From positions 1-22,089 of IMG/VR virus record IMGVR_UViG_3300035698_017681: DNA of 22,089 nucleotides, one strand, 5' to 3'. Made by a program: the position numbers and the translations under genes. Below the pieces are notes generated by a model. The model was not told the origin of the DNA. It saw only the letters and a program-made list of their open reading frames with translations, and searched no databases. This document shows, piece by piece, positions 1 through 5,628 of the stretch. The first letter of the stretch is position 1, and each line of letters opens with the position of its first letter. The DNA comes from a virus.

Positions 1-132
1 ATAGTTAAACTAATTAAAAATGAGTTGTCAGTGTTGCACAAAATGATAAAAAATGATACCTCATTCCAAATGCATACAAATGCTTGCAAATTTAAAATTT
101 CAGCATTAACAAAAGTTATCAAACAAATATGA
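1..132 (+). CDS. Possible 3' end of an unidentified gene entering from the left edge
   Basis: The first reading frame is open from base 1 to a TGA at 130-132, 43 codons without a stop in AT-rich DNA where chance frames of that length are uncommon. The peptide is lysine-rich and ends KVIKQI. The true start lies outside the window and no motif allows a family assignment. It could also be a chance open frame, because the region is low in complexity and holds short repeats such as two copies of AAATGATA. Confidence 0.35.
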   Translation: MVKLIKNELSVLHKMIKNDTSFQMHTNACKFKISALTKVIKQI

Positions 133-150
133 GAATTATAACAGCTACGT

Positions 151-209
151 GGTTTGTCGGAGCGGAGCGGAGATCATAACCAACGTGTACGGTTATGACT
201 TCACAAACT
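151..209 (+). other. GC-rich structured element: nested hairpin with three CGGAG repeats
   Basis: A perfect 8-base inverted repeat, TCATAACC (174-181) and GGTTATGA (191-198), encloses a 9-base loop. An outer arm pairs GGTTTGT (151-157) with ACAAACT (203-209, one G-T pair). Between the arms on the 5' side lie three tandem copies of CGGAG (158-172), conspicuously GC-rich in this AT-rich DNA. No T-run follows, so it is not an intrinsic terminator. A structured RNA, a leader for the next gene, or a protein-binding site (for example terminase recognition) are all possible; none can be chosen from sequence alone. Confidence 0.5.
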
Positions 210-227
210 TAAATAGAAAGTTAAAAA

Positions 228-518
228 ATGATTGATACAGATTTGAATAGTAAAATTTTAGAAGCTAAGATTCAGCTTACACTTATTCAAAGATCAGTAT
301 TAATCGCTAATAAGATCAACTATCCTGAAGGAGAAGAACTTTTGGAGCTTCTTAATAAATATAGGAGGCGTTTTGAAAGGAAAGTTAGCATACTTAAAGG
401 AGAAATAAGTTGCTCAAATTGTGTATTCTTAATGCATAAAAGTAAAAATCATACTATTTGTATCGAGTATTGTGAAGATTATTCTCATTGGTCTTTATGT
501 AATAAAAAAAATATATAA
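228..518 (+). CDS. Small cysteine/histidine-rich protein, function unknown
   Basis: A 96-residue protein. The N-terminal half (about residues 5-55) is predicted helical and charged, with a basic stretch YRRRFERK. The C-terminal third carries C62, C65, H70, H75, C78, C82, H87 and C91, a spacing that would suit one or two zinc sites of the CxxC...CxxxC type, although I do not recognise the family. The ATG follows a weak AGAAAG-type ribosome binding site and the structured element at 151-209. It lies two genes upstream of the small terminase, where phages often carry small regulatory or DNA-binding proteins. That role is inference from position and cysteine pattern only. Confidence 0.65.
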   Translation: MIDTDLNSKILEAKIQLTLIQRSVLIANKINYPEGEELLELLNKYRRRFERKVSILKGEISCSNCVFLMHKSKNHTICIEYCEDYSHWSLCNKKNI

Positions 519-548
519 TTTGGAATTTAGAATGGCATATAATATATT

Positions 549-866
549 ATGTTTATGGTTTTAACAAACGGCAAAAATTTGTTTTCTCTTGAAACAATGG
601 GGACTGAGTCACTTAGCACAGTAATTATAGATATGATAATGTTAAGGGGAACTGAGGCTGACACCGAAAACTTTACAAAAATATCGGCATCGTCAAAATT
701 TTTAAGGGCAAATACGGCAACCAAAATTAAAACGTTGGAAAAGTATTTCGATATAGACACCTTGTTTGGGGAGTATAAGCCTGATGAATTGCCAACGGCT
801 AATATATCGTCATATAGTAATATTGATTATGCCTATTTCAATAATCTTATAAAACAAAAACTCTAA
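549..866 (+). CDS. Hypothetical phage protein upstream of terminase
   Basis: A 105-residue open frame with no recognisable motif, membrane segment or signal peptide. Its middle (about residues 35-70) is rich in Thr, Lys and Asp and looks soluble. The start is uncertain: ATG at 549 and ATG at 555 are both poorly preceded by a ribosome binding site (GGAATT around 522-527). An antisense frame overlaps it at 527-760, but the + strand reading agrees with every neighbouring gene. Position suggests a small accessory or packaging-related protein, but this is not shown by the sequence. Confidence 0.5.
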   Translation: MFMVLTNGKNLFSLETMGTESLSTVIIDMIMLRGTEADTENFTKISASSKFLRANTATKIKTLEKYFDIDTLFGEYKPDELPTANISSYSNIDYAYFNNLIKQKL

Positions 867-878
867 TAATAGAATAAC

Positions 879-916
879 AACATCTTGGAGTTATATTAAC
901 AAAGAAATAAGATGTT
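879..916 (+). other. Inverted repeat in the small-terminase leader
   Basis: AACATCTT (879-886) and AAGATGTT (909-916) form a perfect 8-base inverted repeat with a 22-base AT-rich loop, in the 82-base gap before the small terminase gene. No T-run follows, so a terminator is unlikely. It could be an operator, an mRNA leader hairpin or part of a packaging recognition site. Confidence 0.35.
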
Positions 917-948
917 TAGATCAATAATCTTTTAGAAAGCGTGAAATT

Positions 949-1359
949 ATGGCAACACTTAACTATGGCAAGAAAATGAAGCTTATGATTGCTGCATTAG
1001 AGAGAAACGCTTGCAATGTATCCCATGCTTGTAAAGCTATCGGGATTTGTAGACAAACTCATTATGACTGGTTGGACAAATCCGACAAGTATAAAAAGGA
1101 GTTTGAAGAGGTTCAAGAATCTTTGATTGATTTTGGAGAGTCTGCTTTAATGACAAATATTAAGAAGGGAAATGTTACAGCTCAGATTTTTTTCTTAAAA
1201 ACTAAAGGTCGAAGTCGTGGGTATATTGAAAAGAGCGTACATATGAATATGGTGCAAAACTCCGCTTCTGATGATTTTGATTTGTCTAAGCTTTCCAATA
1301 AAGAGCTTTTGGTTTATGAGATGATGTTAGAAAAAGTTACCAAAGGTGACGATGAGTAA
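949..1359 (+). CDS. terS: Terminase small subunit
   Basis: A 136-residue DNA-recognition subunit of the packaging motor, which binds the phage pac or cos site and loads the large subunit. Residues about 15-50 form a helix-turn-helix of the type seen in phage small terminases: an ALERNACNVSHACKAIGI segment followed by RQTHYDWL. A predicted helical oligomerisation region (about 50-95) and an acidic C-terminus (EKVTKGDDE) follow. The gene precedes and overlaps the large terminase by 8 bases, the usual order and coupling. Family assignment rests on the HTH pattern, length and position. The binding site itself is not identified, though the elements at 151-209 and 879-916 are candidates. Confidence 0.88.
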   Translation: MATLNYGKKMKLMIAALERNACNVSHACKAIGICRQTHYDWLDKSDKYKKEFEEVQESLIDFGESALMTNIKKGNVTAQIFFLKTKGRSRGYIEKSVHMNMVQNSASDDFDLSKLSNKELLVYEMMLEKVTKGDDE

Positions 1360-2848
1360 ACTTAATTTAATCAAACAGGAAAAAGCTAGAAGATTTCATT
1401 TAGAGTTTTTAAGGTATACATGGCCATATAAATCTATTAAATTTTTAACTGGATTTCATATTGAGGAGATATGCAAGGAGCTTGATAATTCAATAGTTCG
1501 CCTGAGAGAAGGAAAGAGTACCTTTCTAGCCGTCAAAGTTCCATATAGACACCACAAGAGTCAAACTGTAACTAGGTCGCTCCCTCCACACTTCTTGGGC
1601 GAATTCCCTGAAGGTGAAGTTATCGTTACTTCTTACTCAGGAGCTTTAAGTAATGCGTTCTCTCGTGACTCTCGTTCTCTTCTGCAATCGGAAGAATATT
1701 CAAGATTATATTCCAAGACTAAAATATCAAAAGATGTTTCTTCAATTGGCGAATGGGGTACTAATACAACACTTGAAAACGGAAAAGTTTTGACTGGTAA
1801 AACTGCTTGGACTGGTCTAGGCGGATCAGTGACAGGTCGTGGTGGATCTCTCATAATTGTTGATGATTTTCTCAAAGGTAGACAAGATGCGGAGTCAGAG
1901 AATAGTAGGAATACTATTTGGGAAGCATTCTCGAATGATATTATGACTCGTAGAGCAGATCCTTGCATAGTAATCGTCTTGGCGACTCCATGGAATGTTG
2001 ATGATATATTTGGTAGGATTCACGAGAAGATGATTTCAGATCCACTTTTCCCAAAATTCAAAGAACTCAAGTACCCTGCTAGGTCTCCCAAATATTCTAC
2101 TGGATTCTTATTCCCTGAGAAGTTTTCTACAGACTGGTATGAGTCTCAATATGCTACTCTTGGAGCTTATAATGCATCAGGACTACTTGACTGTGATCCT
2201 GAGATGCGTGGTGGAAACTTGCTTCAGGTTGAAGAAGGAATAAACTGGAAGTATGTGGATGGGAAACCGGACGGGTTTGGAGTTATGGGTAGAGGTTGGG
2301 ATTTGGCATCTACTGAGAAGCAGACTCAAAAAGAAGATCCTGATTGGACTGTTGGAGTCAAAGGAGCTATTCGGGTTGAAAGAGTTAGAATACGGGATCT
2401 TGATAAAGATAACCCTATTCCAAATATCGTCCATATCTATATACATGACATTGTGCGAATTAGACAAAACGCACCTAAGCGAGATAGAATTATGGTCAAT
2501 ACCGCCGTCAAGGATGGTCACGGCTGTACTCAATTCGTAGAAGCTGTTGCAGGATATAAAGACACTCTCAAAACAATGCAACATATTTTAAAAGGTGTCT
2601 CCCGTGTAAGAAGGAGTGATTTAGAGGGAGACAAGATAGTCAAGGTGTCTACTCATTTAGAAGTTCCATTTGAGAATGGGACAGTGTTTGTAAACAAGAA
2701 TATACCAGCACCAATACTAAAAGAATTTTGGAAATGCCTCAAAGGTTTTCCCTCTCTTTTGCATGATGATGATGTTGATGCGCTAGCAATTATGGTTGGT
2801 GGATTAAATAGAGGCGGTGCAAGAGCTGACTATTTAGGTACAATTTAG
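1352..2848 (+). CDS. terL: Terminase large subunit (packaging ATPase and nuclease)
   Basis: A 498-residue motor ATPase that drives DNA into the prohead and cuts the concatemer. Near residues 62-70 is the Walker A region, VKVPYRHHKS, in the place of the usual PPRHGKS. Walker B, LIIVDD, lies near 167-172, and an LATPWN segment that may be the coupling motif near 210-215. The RNase H-like nuclease shows GWDLAS near 315-320, an acidic EDPDW near 328-332 and a late DDDVDAL close to the C-terminus, consistent with the metal-binding aspartates. I prefer the ATG at 1352, which follows AAAGG at 1342-1346 with normal spacing; the in-frame GTG at 1346 overlaps that ribosome site. Oddity: the P-loop glycine is replaced by histidine. 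Confidence 0.95.
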   Translation: MSKLNLIKQEKARRFHLEFLRYTWPYKSIKFLTGFHIEEICKELDNSIVRLREGKSTFLAVKVPYRHHKSQTVTRSLPPHFLGEFPEGEVIVTSYSGALSNAFSRDSRSLLQSEEYSRLYSKTKISKDVSSIGEWGTNTTLENGKVLTGKTAWTGLGGSVTGRGGSLIIVDDFLKGRQDAESENSRNTIWEAFSNDIMTRRADPCIVIVLATPWNVDDIFGRIHEKMISDPLFPKFKELKYPARSPKYSTGFLFPEKFSTDWYESQYATLGAYNASGLLDCDPEMRGGNLLQVEEGINWKYVDGKPDGFGVMGRGWDLASTEKQTQKEDPDWTVGVKGAIRVERVRIRDLDKDNPIPNIVHIYIHDIVRIRQNAPKRDRIMVNTAVKDGHGCTQFVEAVAGYKDTLKTMQHILKGVSRVRRSDLEGDKIVKVSTHLEVPFENGTVFVNKNIPAPILKEFWKCLKGFPSLLHDDDVDALAIMVGGLNRGGARADYLGTI

Positions 2849-2852
2849 TATA

Positions 2853-2872
2853 TATTAATCATTAAGTAATCA
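2853..2872 (+). repeat. AT-rich direct repeat, copy 1 (left of tRNA-like structure)
   Basis: The 20-base sequence TATTAATCATTAAGTAATCA occurs here and again, identically, at 2989-3008, on the two sides of the tRNA-like structure. Within it TAATCATTA is itself repeated about 11 bases on (2867-2875). A related, degenerate cluster lies at 9415-9492. Confidence 0.8.
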
Positions 2873-2904
2873 TTAGATTATATAGATTAATCATAAATAA
2901 AAAC

Positions 2905-2988
2905 GCCTTAGTAACTCAGCTGGCAGAGTGTGGGTAATTCTAAAAAAGATTTGCCTAGTCGTCGGGGGTTCAAGTCCCTCTCAAGGCT
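2905..2988 (+). ncRNA. tRNA-like structure with an enlarged anticodon arm
   Basis: The sequence folds as a tRNA cloverleaf: acceptor 2905-2911 with 2981-2987 (one A-C mismatch, one G-T), D stem ACTC/GAGT (2914-2917, 2926-2929) with loop AGCTGGCA, and T stem 2964-2968/2976-2980 with loop TTCAAGT. The conserved core bases T8, A14, G15, G18, G19, A21, G53, T54, T55, C56, A58 and C61 are all present. The anticodon arm is not normal: 2931-2957 is 27 nt instead of 17 and forms an 11-step hairpin (two G-T pairs, one T-T mismatch) capped by five A. There is no standard 7-base loop and so no identifiable anticodon. The 3' end is TTA, with no encoded CCA. It lies between terL and the portal gene, in the same direction. 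A decoding tRNA is unlikely; a tRNA mimic, a decayed tRNA or an RNA-processing signal are possible. Confidence 0.7.
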
Positions 2989-3008
2989 TATTAATCATTA
3001 AGTAATCA
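2989..3008 (+). repeat. AT-rich direct repeat, copy 2 (right of tRNA-like structure)
   Basis: Identical over 20 bases to 2853-2872 and starting one base after the tRNA-like structure ends. It is followed by a partial further unit (CACTAAGTAA) and then by the ribosome binding site AAGGA (3021-3025) of the portal gene. Confidence 0.8.
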
Positions 3009-3031
3009 CTAAGTAACATGAAGGAATTATT

Positions 3032-4375
3032 ATGGCAAAAGTAAAATCAAGGATGGATGGGCTGAGTAATGTACTCAGTGGAAAAGGCGACCTATTCGAC
3101 CAAGAGAAATACATAAGACCGGCTAAACCAAAAGACTTTGACGATGAATTTGTCAGGGATCTTTACCGAGGTACCGGAATAGCTTCAGCAATTATAGATA
3201 GACCTGTTGATCGGTCTATTCGTGTTGGTTGGACGCTTCGTATGGACGATCAGGATGTTTTAGTTAAACAGCTTAAAGAACTTCGCTTTGTTAGGCATCT
3301 TAAAAAGGCTCTCAAATATGAGAGGATTTATGGAGGTGCATTAATTGTATTTGGATTGAATGATTCCGGAAGCTTAGAAGCTCCTCTCTCTGATGGTTAT
3401 TCTAAAGGGATTGACTTTATTCGAGTATATCGTAGAGATCAAGTAAGAAAAAATCTTCTTGTTGAAGACGATCAAAGTCGTAGATTTGGATTACCTGAGA
3501 CTTACGAGATTCACGCTACAGGTTACGATCCGTACAAAGTTCATTACACTCGATGCATTGAGTTAGAAGGTGAACCTGCTGATGAAGATACAATGCTTGA
3601 AAATGATGGTTGGGGGGATTCAATTTTTGTCTCAACATGGGATTGCATAACTCGGTACGATGATACTCTTGACACAATGAAGAGGATTGCAAATAACTTT
3701 GTCAATCTGTCAATTGAGATAGATGGTTTATTTGATGCTATTAGAAATGGTGAAGAAAACCATATCCGGAAAAGATTAGCTGTATTCAATGCTACAATGC
3801 ATTCGATGAATTTTGCTATTCATGATAAAGATGAGAAGATTGATAAAATTGCATCTAATGTCTCCGGATTGAAAGATATTTTTCAAGCTTTTGCAGATGA
3901 TGCGAAAACATCTTCAGGAATACCTTCAAGAGTTTTGTTTGGAACTCAATTAGGTGGAATTGGAAATACCGGATCGGGTGAAACTAATGATTGGGCTGAG
4001 TACTTGGAAGATTTTATAAATGAGAAGGTAATGTATATCATTGAAGATACGCTAAAGTATATGACTTCTAATGATCCAGTTGTTGCTTTCAATGATGTAA
4101 TTACTCCGACGGCAAAAGAGAAAGCTGAGATTTATAAACTGACTTCAGAAGGTGATGAGAAGAACGTAGTAAATAGTATTCTCACTCCTGAAGAGTGTCG
4201 TCAATCTCATTACGGTGGAGATGAGTTTTCATTAGATATTAAAATAGACAAAAAAAATAATGATATTCCATTCACTCCACAGAATGTAAAATCTGCAAAA
4301 GGTGATAAATTACTTGAGATAGCAAACAATGACAAGTTAATCACTGATGATATTATTGAAACTGAGGAGTCTTAG
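3032..4375 (+). CDS. Portal protein (DUF1073 family)
   Basis: A 447-residue portal, which forms the dodecameric DNA gateway at one capsid vertex and docks the terminase. The N-terminal segment FVRDLYRGTGIASAIIDRP (about residues 41-59) followed by RSIRVGWTLR is typical of the DUF1073 group of portals, as are ERIYGGALIVFGL (near 98-110) and the VHYTRCIELEG segment (near 171-181), which matches the IHPSR-type motif of portals. The second half includes GLKDIFQAFADDAKTSSGIPSRVLFG and a helical stretch before the acidic C-terminus. An ATG follows AAGGA with good spacing. The gene sits after terL and directly before the MuF-like head protein, the usual order. Confidence 0.9.
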   Translation: MAKVKSRMDGLSNVLSGKGDLFDQEKYIRPAKPKDFDDEFVRDLYRGTGIASAIIDRPVDRSIRVGWTLRMDDQDVLVKQLKELRFVRHLKKALKYERIYGGALIVFGLNDSGSLEAPLSDGYSKGIDFIRVYRRDQVRKNLLVEDDQSRRFGLPETYEIHATGYDPYKVHYTRCIELEGEPADEDTMLENDGWGDSIFVSTWDCITRYDDTLDTMKRIANNFVNLSIEIDGLFDAIRNGEENHIRKRLAVFNATMHSMNFAIHDKDEKIDKIASNVSGLKDIFQAFADDAKTSSGIPSRVLFGTQLGGIGNTGSGETNDWAEYLEDFINEKVMYIIEDTLKYMTSNDPVVAFNDVITPTAKEKAEIYKLTSEGDEKNVVNSILTPEECRQSHYGGDEFSLDIKIDKKNNDIPFTPQNVKSAKGDKLLEIANNDKLITDDIIETEES

Positions 4376-4377
4376 TA

Positions 4378-5268
4378 ATGCCTACGCCATTTAAAGAAGT
4401 TTGGCAATCATTCACTCCAAAGGCTAGACTAAGGAAGCTAAAAAAGCGTCCTCCTGCTTGGCTTTATCCTTACAGAGTTGAGTCTGAATACCGGTCTTAC
4501 ATAAATTCAATGTTGACCGAAATGGAAAGCCCTATAAAAACTCTCGTCAATAATCCAAATGTTGTTCAAGGCATAAACGCCTTAACAAGAACGGATGCTG
4601 AAGATTGGAATGATGAGCTATTCAGAGATTTAGATAATATGTCAGGTGCTTTCAATCCAGCAGATATTGACAGAAAAATGCTTGAACTATTTGGTAAAAC
4701 TGATGATGCAAATGCTAAAGAGTGGACTAAATATCAAAGGTCAATGGTCGGTATTCACTTTTTTGGTTCTGAAGAATGGATTAATCCTTTTGCTAAAGTT
4801 TGGGTAAGTAGAAATCATACATTGATAACAAGTTTAGCTTCTGATGTAGTTAAAAAAGTTGAACTTGAAATATCAAATGGTATACTTGCCGGAAAGTCGC
4901 ATAAGACAATTGCTAAAGATTTATATGGGGATGGAGGTGTCATAGATGGCCAAAGATATAGGGCTACGCTCATTGCTAGAGATCAGGTATCCAAGCTCAA
5001 CGGTGCGCTCACAAAAAAGAGGCAACAAGACGGTGGTCTCGAATTGTATACATGGAGAGATGCAAGCGATGAAAGAGTCAGGAAGTCACACCAAGCCAAT
5101 GACGGTAAGGTGTTTGATTGGAACAAACCACCAGCAACGGGGCATCCTTCAGAAGATATTCAATGCAGGTGTTATGCGGAGCCATTGATGATATTTGATT
5201 TAACAAAGTCACAAAAAGATGATTTAATAGGTTTTCCTGCTCAGGAAATCTTTTCAAAAGTAGCTTAG
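4378..5268 (+). CDS. MuF-like minor head / head morphogenesis protein
   Basis: A 296-residue protein with a C-terminal MuF domain (about residues 175-272). The diagnostic pattern is RDQ (201-203), W226-R-D, DERVR (231-235), H238, W248, PP (251-252), GHPSEDI (255-261) and CRC (263-265). MuF proteins are minor capsid components bound near the portal and needed for head assembly. Some are injected or fused to toxins, but no extra domain follows here: only about 25 residues remain after the CRC motif. The N-terminal half (1-170) is helical and unassigned. The start is two bases after the portal stop, so the two are probably translationally coupled. Confidence 0.9.
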   Translation: MPTPFKEVWQSFTPKARLRKLKKRPPAWLYPYRVESEYRSYINSMLTEMESPIKTLVNNPNVVQGINALTRTDAEDWNDELFRDLDNMSGAFNPADIDRKMLELFGKTDDANAKEWTKYQRSMVGIHFFGSEEWINPFAKVWVSRNHTLITSLASDVVKKVELEISNGILAGKSHKTIAKDLYGDGGVIDGQRYRATLIARDQVSKLNGALTKKRQQDGGLELYTWRDASDERVRKSHQANDGKVFDWNKPPATGHPSEDIQCRCYAEPLMIFDLTKSQKDDLIGFPAQEIFSKVA

Positions 5269-5282
5269 TAAAGGAGCAATAA

Positions 5283-5462
5283 TTGGCTAAACTAAACCAG
5301 TGGACACTAAGAGGAGTTATCAATAAATTCATTGATACTTTCACAAAAGAAGTTGATAAAATTGAGAATGGTAGTTATAATTTTTGCATTCACTTTCGTA
5401 ATGGAAAAATGGAAAAAGTTGTTATCAATTCAGTTGACAATTTTGGAGGAGAAAAAGAATAG
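5283..5462 (+). CDS. Small hypothetical protein with TTG start
   Basis: A 59-residue open frame beginning with TTG, preceded by a strong AAGGAG (5271-5276) at 6 bases. The peptide begins MAKLNQWTLRGVINKF and contains FCIHFRNGKMEKVVI, a strand-turn-strand pattern. It has no membrane segment or signal peptide. It fills the gap between the MuF gene and the capsid-cassette leader, and the ribosome site makes it likely to be translated. I do not recognise a family. Confidence 0.6.
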   Translation: MAKLNQWTLRGVINKFIDTFTKEVDKIENGSYNFCIHFRNGKMEKVVINSVDNFGGEKE

Positions 5463-5522
5463 TTGTTTTTTGTTTGAAAGTTTACTATATTAAGTTTTTA
5501 AAGCAGTTACTAATAAATTCAC

Positions 5523-5560
5523 CTATACAGGCTCCTTTGCCAATCAAAATGTTTGTATAG
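5523..5560 (+). other. Hairpin in the leader of the protease-scaffold gene
   Basis: CTATACA (5523-5529) and TGTATAG (5554-5560) are a perfect 7-base inverted repeat, with a smaller GGC/GCC pairing inside the loop. It lies just upstream of the terminator-like hairpin at 5566-5611, in a 166-base gap. It may be part of an attenuation or processing element; no partner factor is evident. Confidence 0.4.
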
Positions 5561-5565
5561 CTACT

Positions 5566-5611
5566 GGATCTTTCAATGCCTAATACGCCTCTTGATTGAT
5601 CCTTTTTTTTT
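5566..5611 (+). terminator. Terminator-like hairpin upstream of the capsid cassette
   Basis: GGATC (5566-5570) pairs with GATCC (5598-5602), and TCAA (5573-5576) with TTGA (5592-5595), separated by a 2x2 T-T mismatch. Nine T residues follow at once (5603-5611). This is the layout of an intrinsic terminator, although the stem is interrupted and only moderately GC-rich. It ends 5 bases before the ribosome binding site of the protease-scaffold gene, so complete termination would silence the capsid genes unless transcription starts after it or reads through. Confidence 0.5.
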
Positions 5612-5628
5612 ATTTGGAGATAATGATT

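Noticed and set aside
527-760. Minus-strand open frame overlapping 549-866
   Set aside because: All supported genes are on the + strand, it has no good ribosome site, and the + strand frame covers the same DNA and is longer.
2905-2988. Functional decoding tRNA (for example with a TCT or TTT anticodon)
   Set aside because: No placement gives a 5-base stem with a 7-base loop and T33; the arm folds as one long hairpin with a five-A loop.
2849-3031. CRISPR-like array from the short AT-rich repeats
   Set aside because: Only two exact copies with a structured RNA between them, no regular spacer length, and no cas genes in the window.
3500-3560. HxT-type segments (HAT, HYT) in the portal, which could suggest an Acb1-type anti-CBASS phosphodiesterase
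   Set aside because: The second one is the normal portal IHxSR-like motif, the spacing to the first does not fit the two catalytic HxT/HxS motifs of Acb1, and the protein has the full portal layout. DUF1073 proteins are sometimes labelled Acb1 in databases, but nothing here supports it.
5596-5628. Start of the protease-scaffold gene at 5596
   Set aside because: It is not preceded by a ribosome site and lies inside the terminator-like hairpin and T-run. The ATG at 5629 has GGAG at 9 bases.
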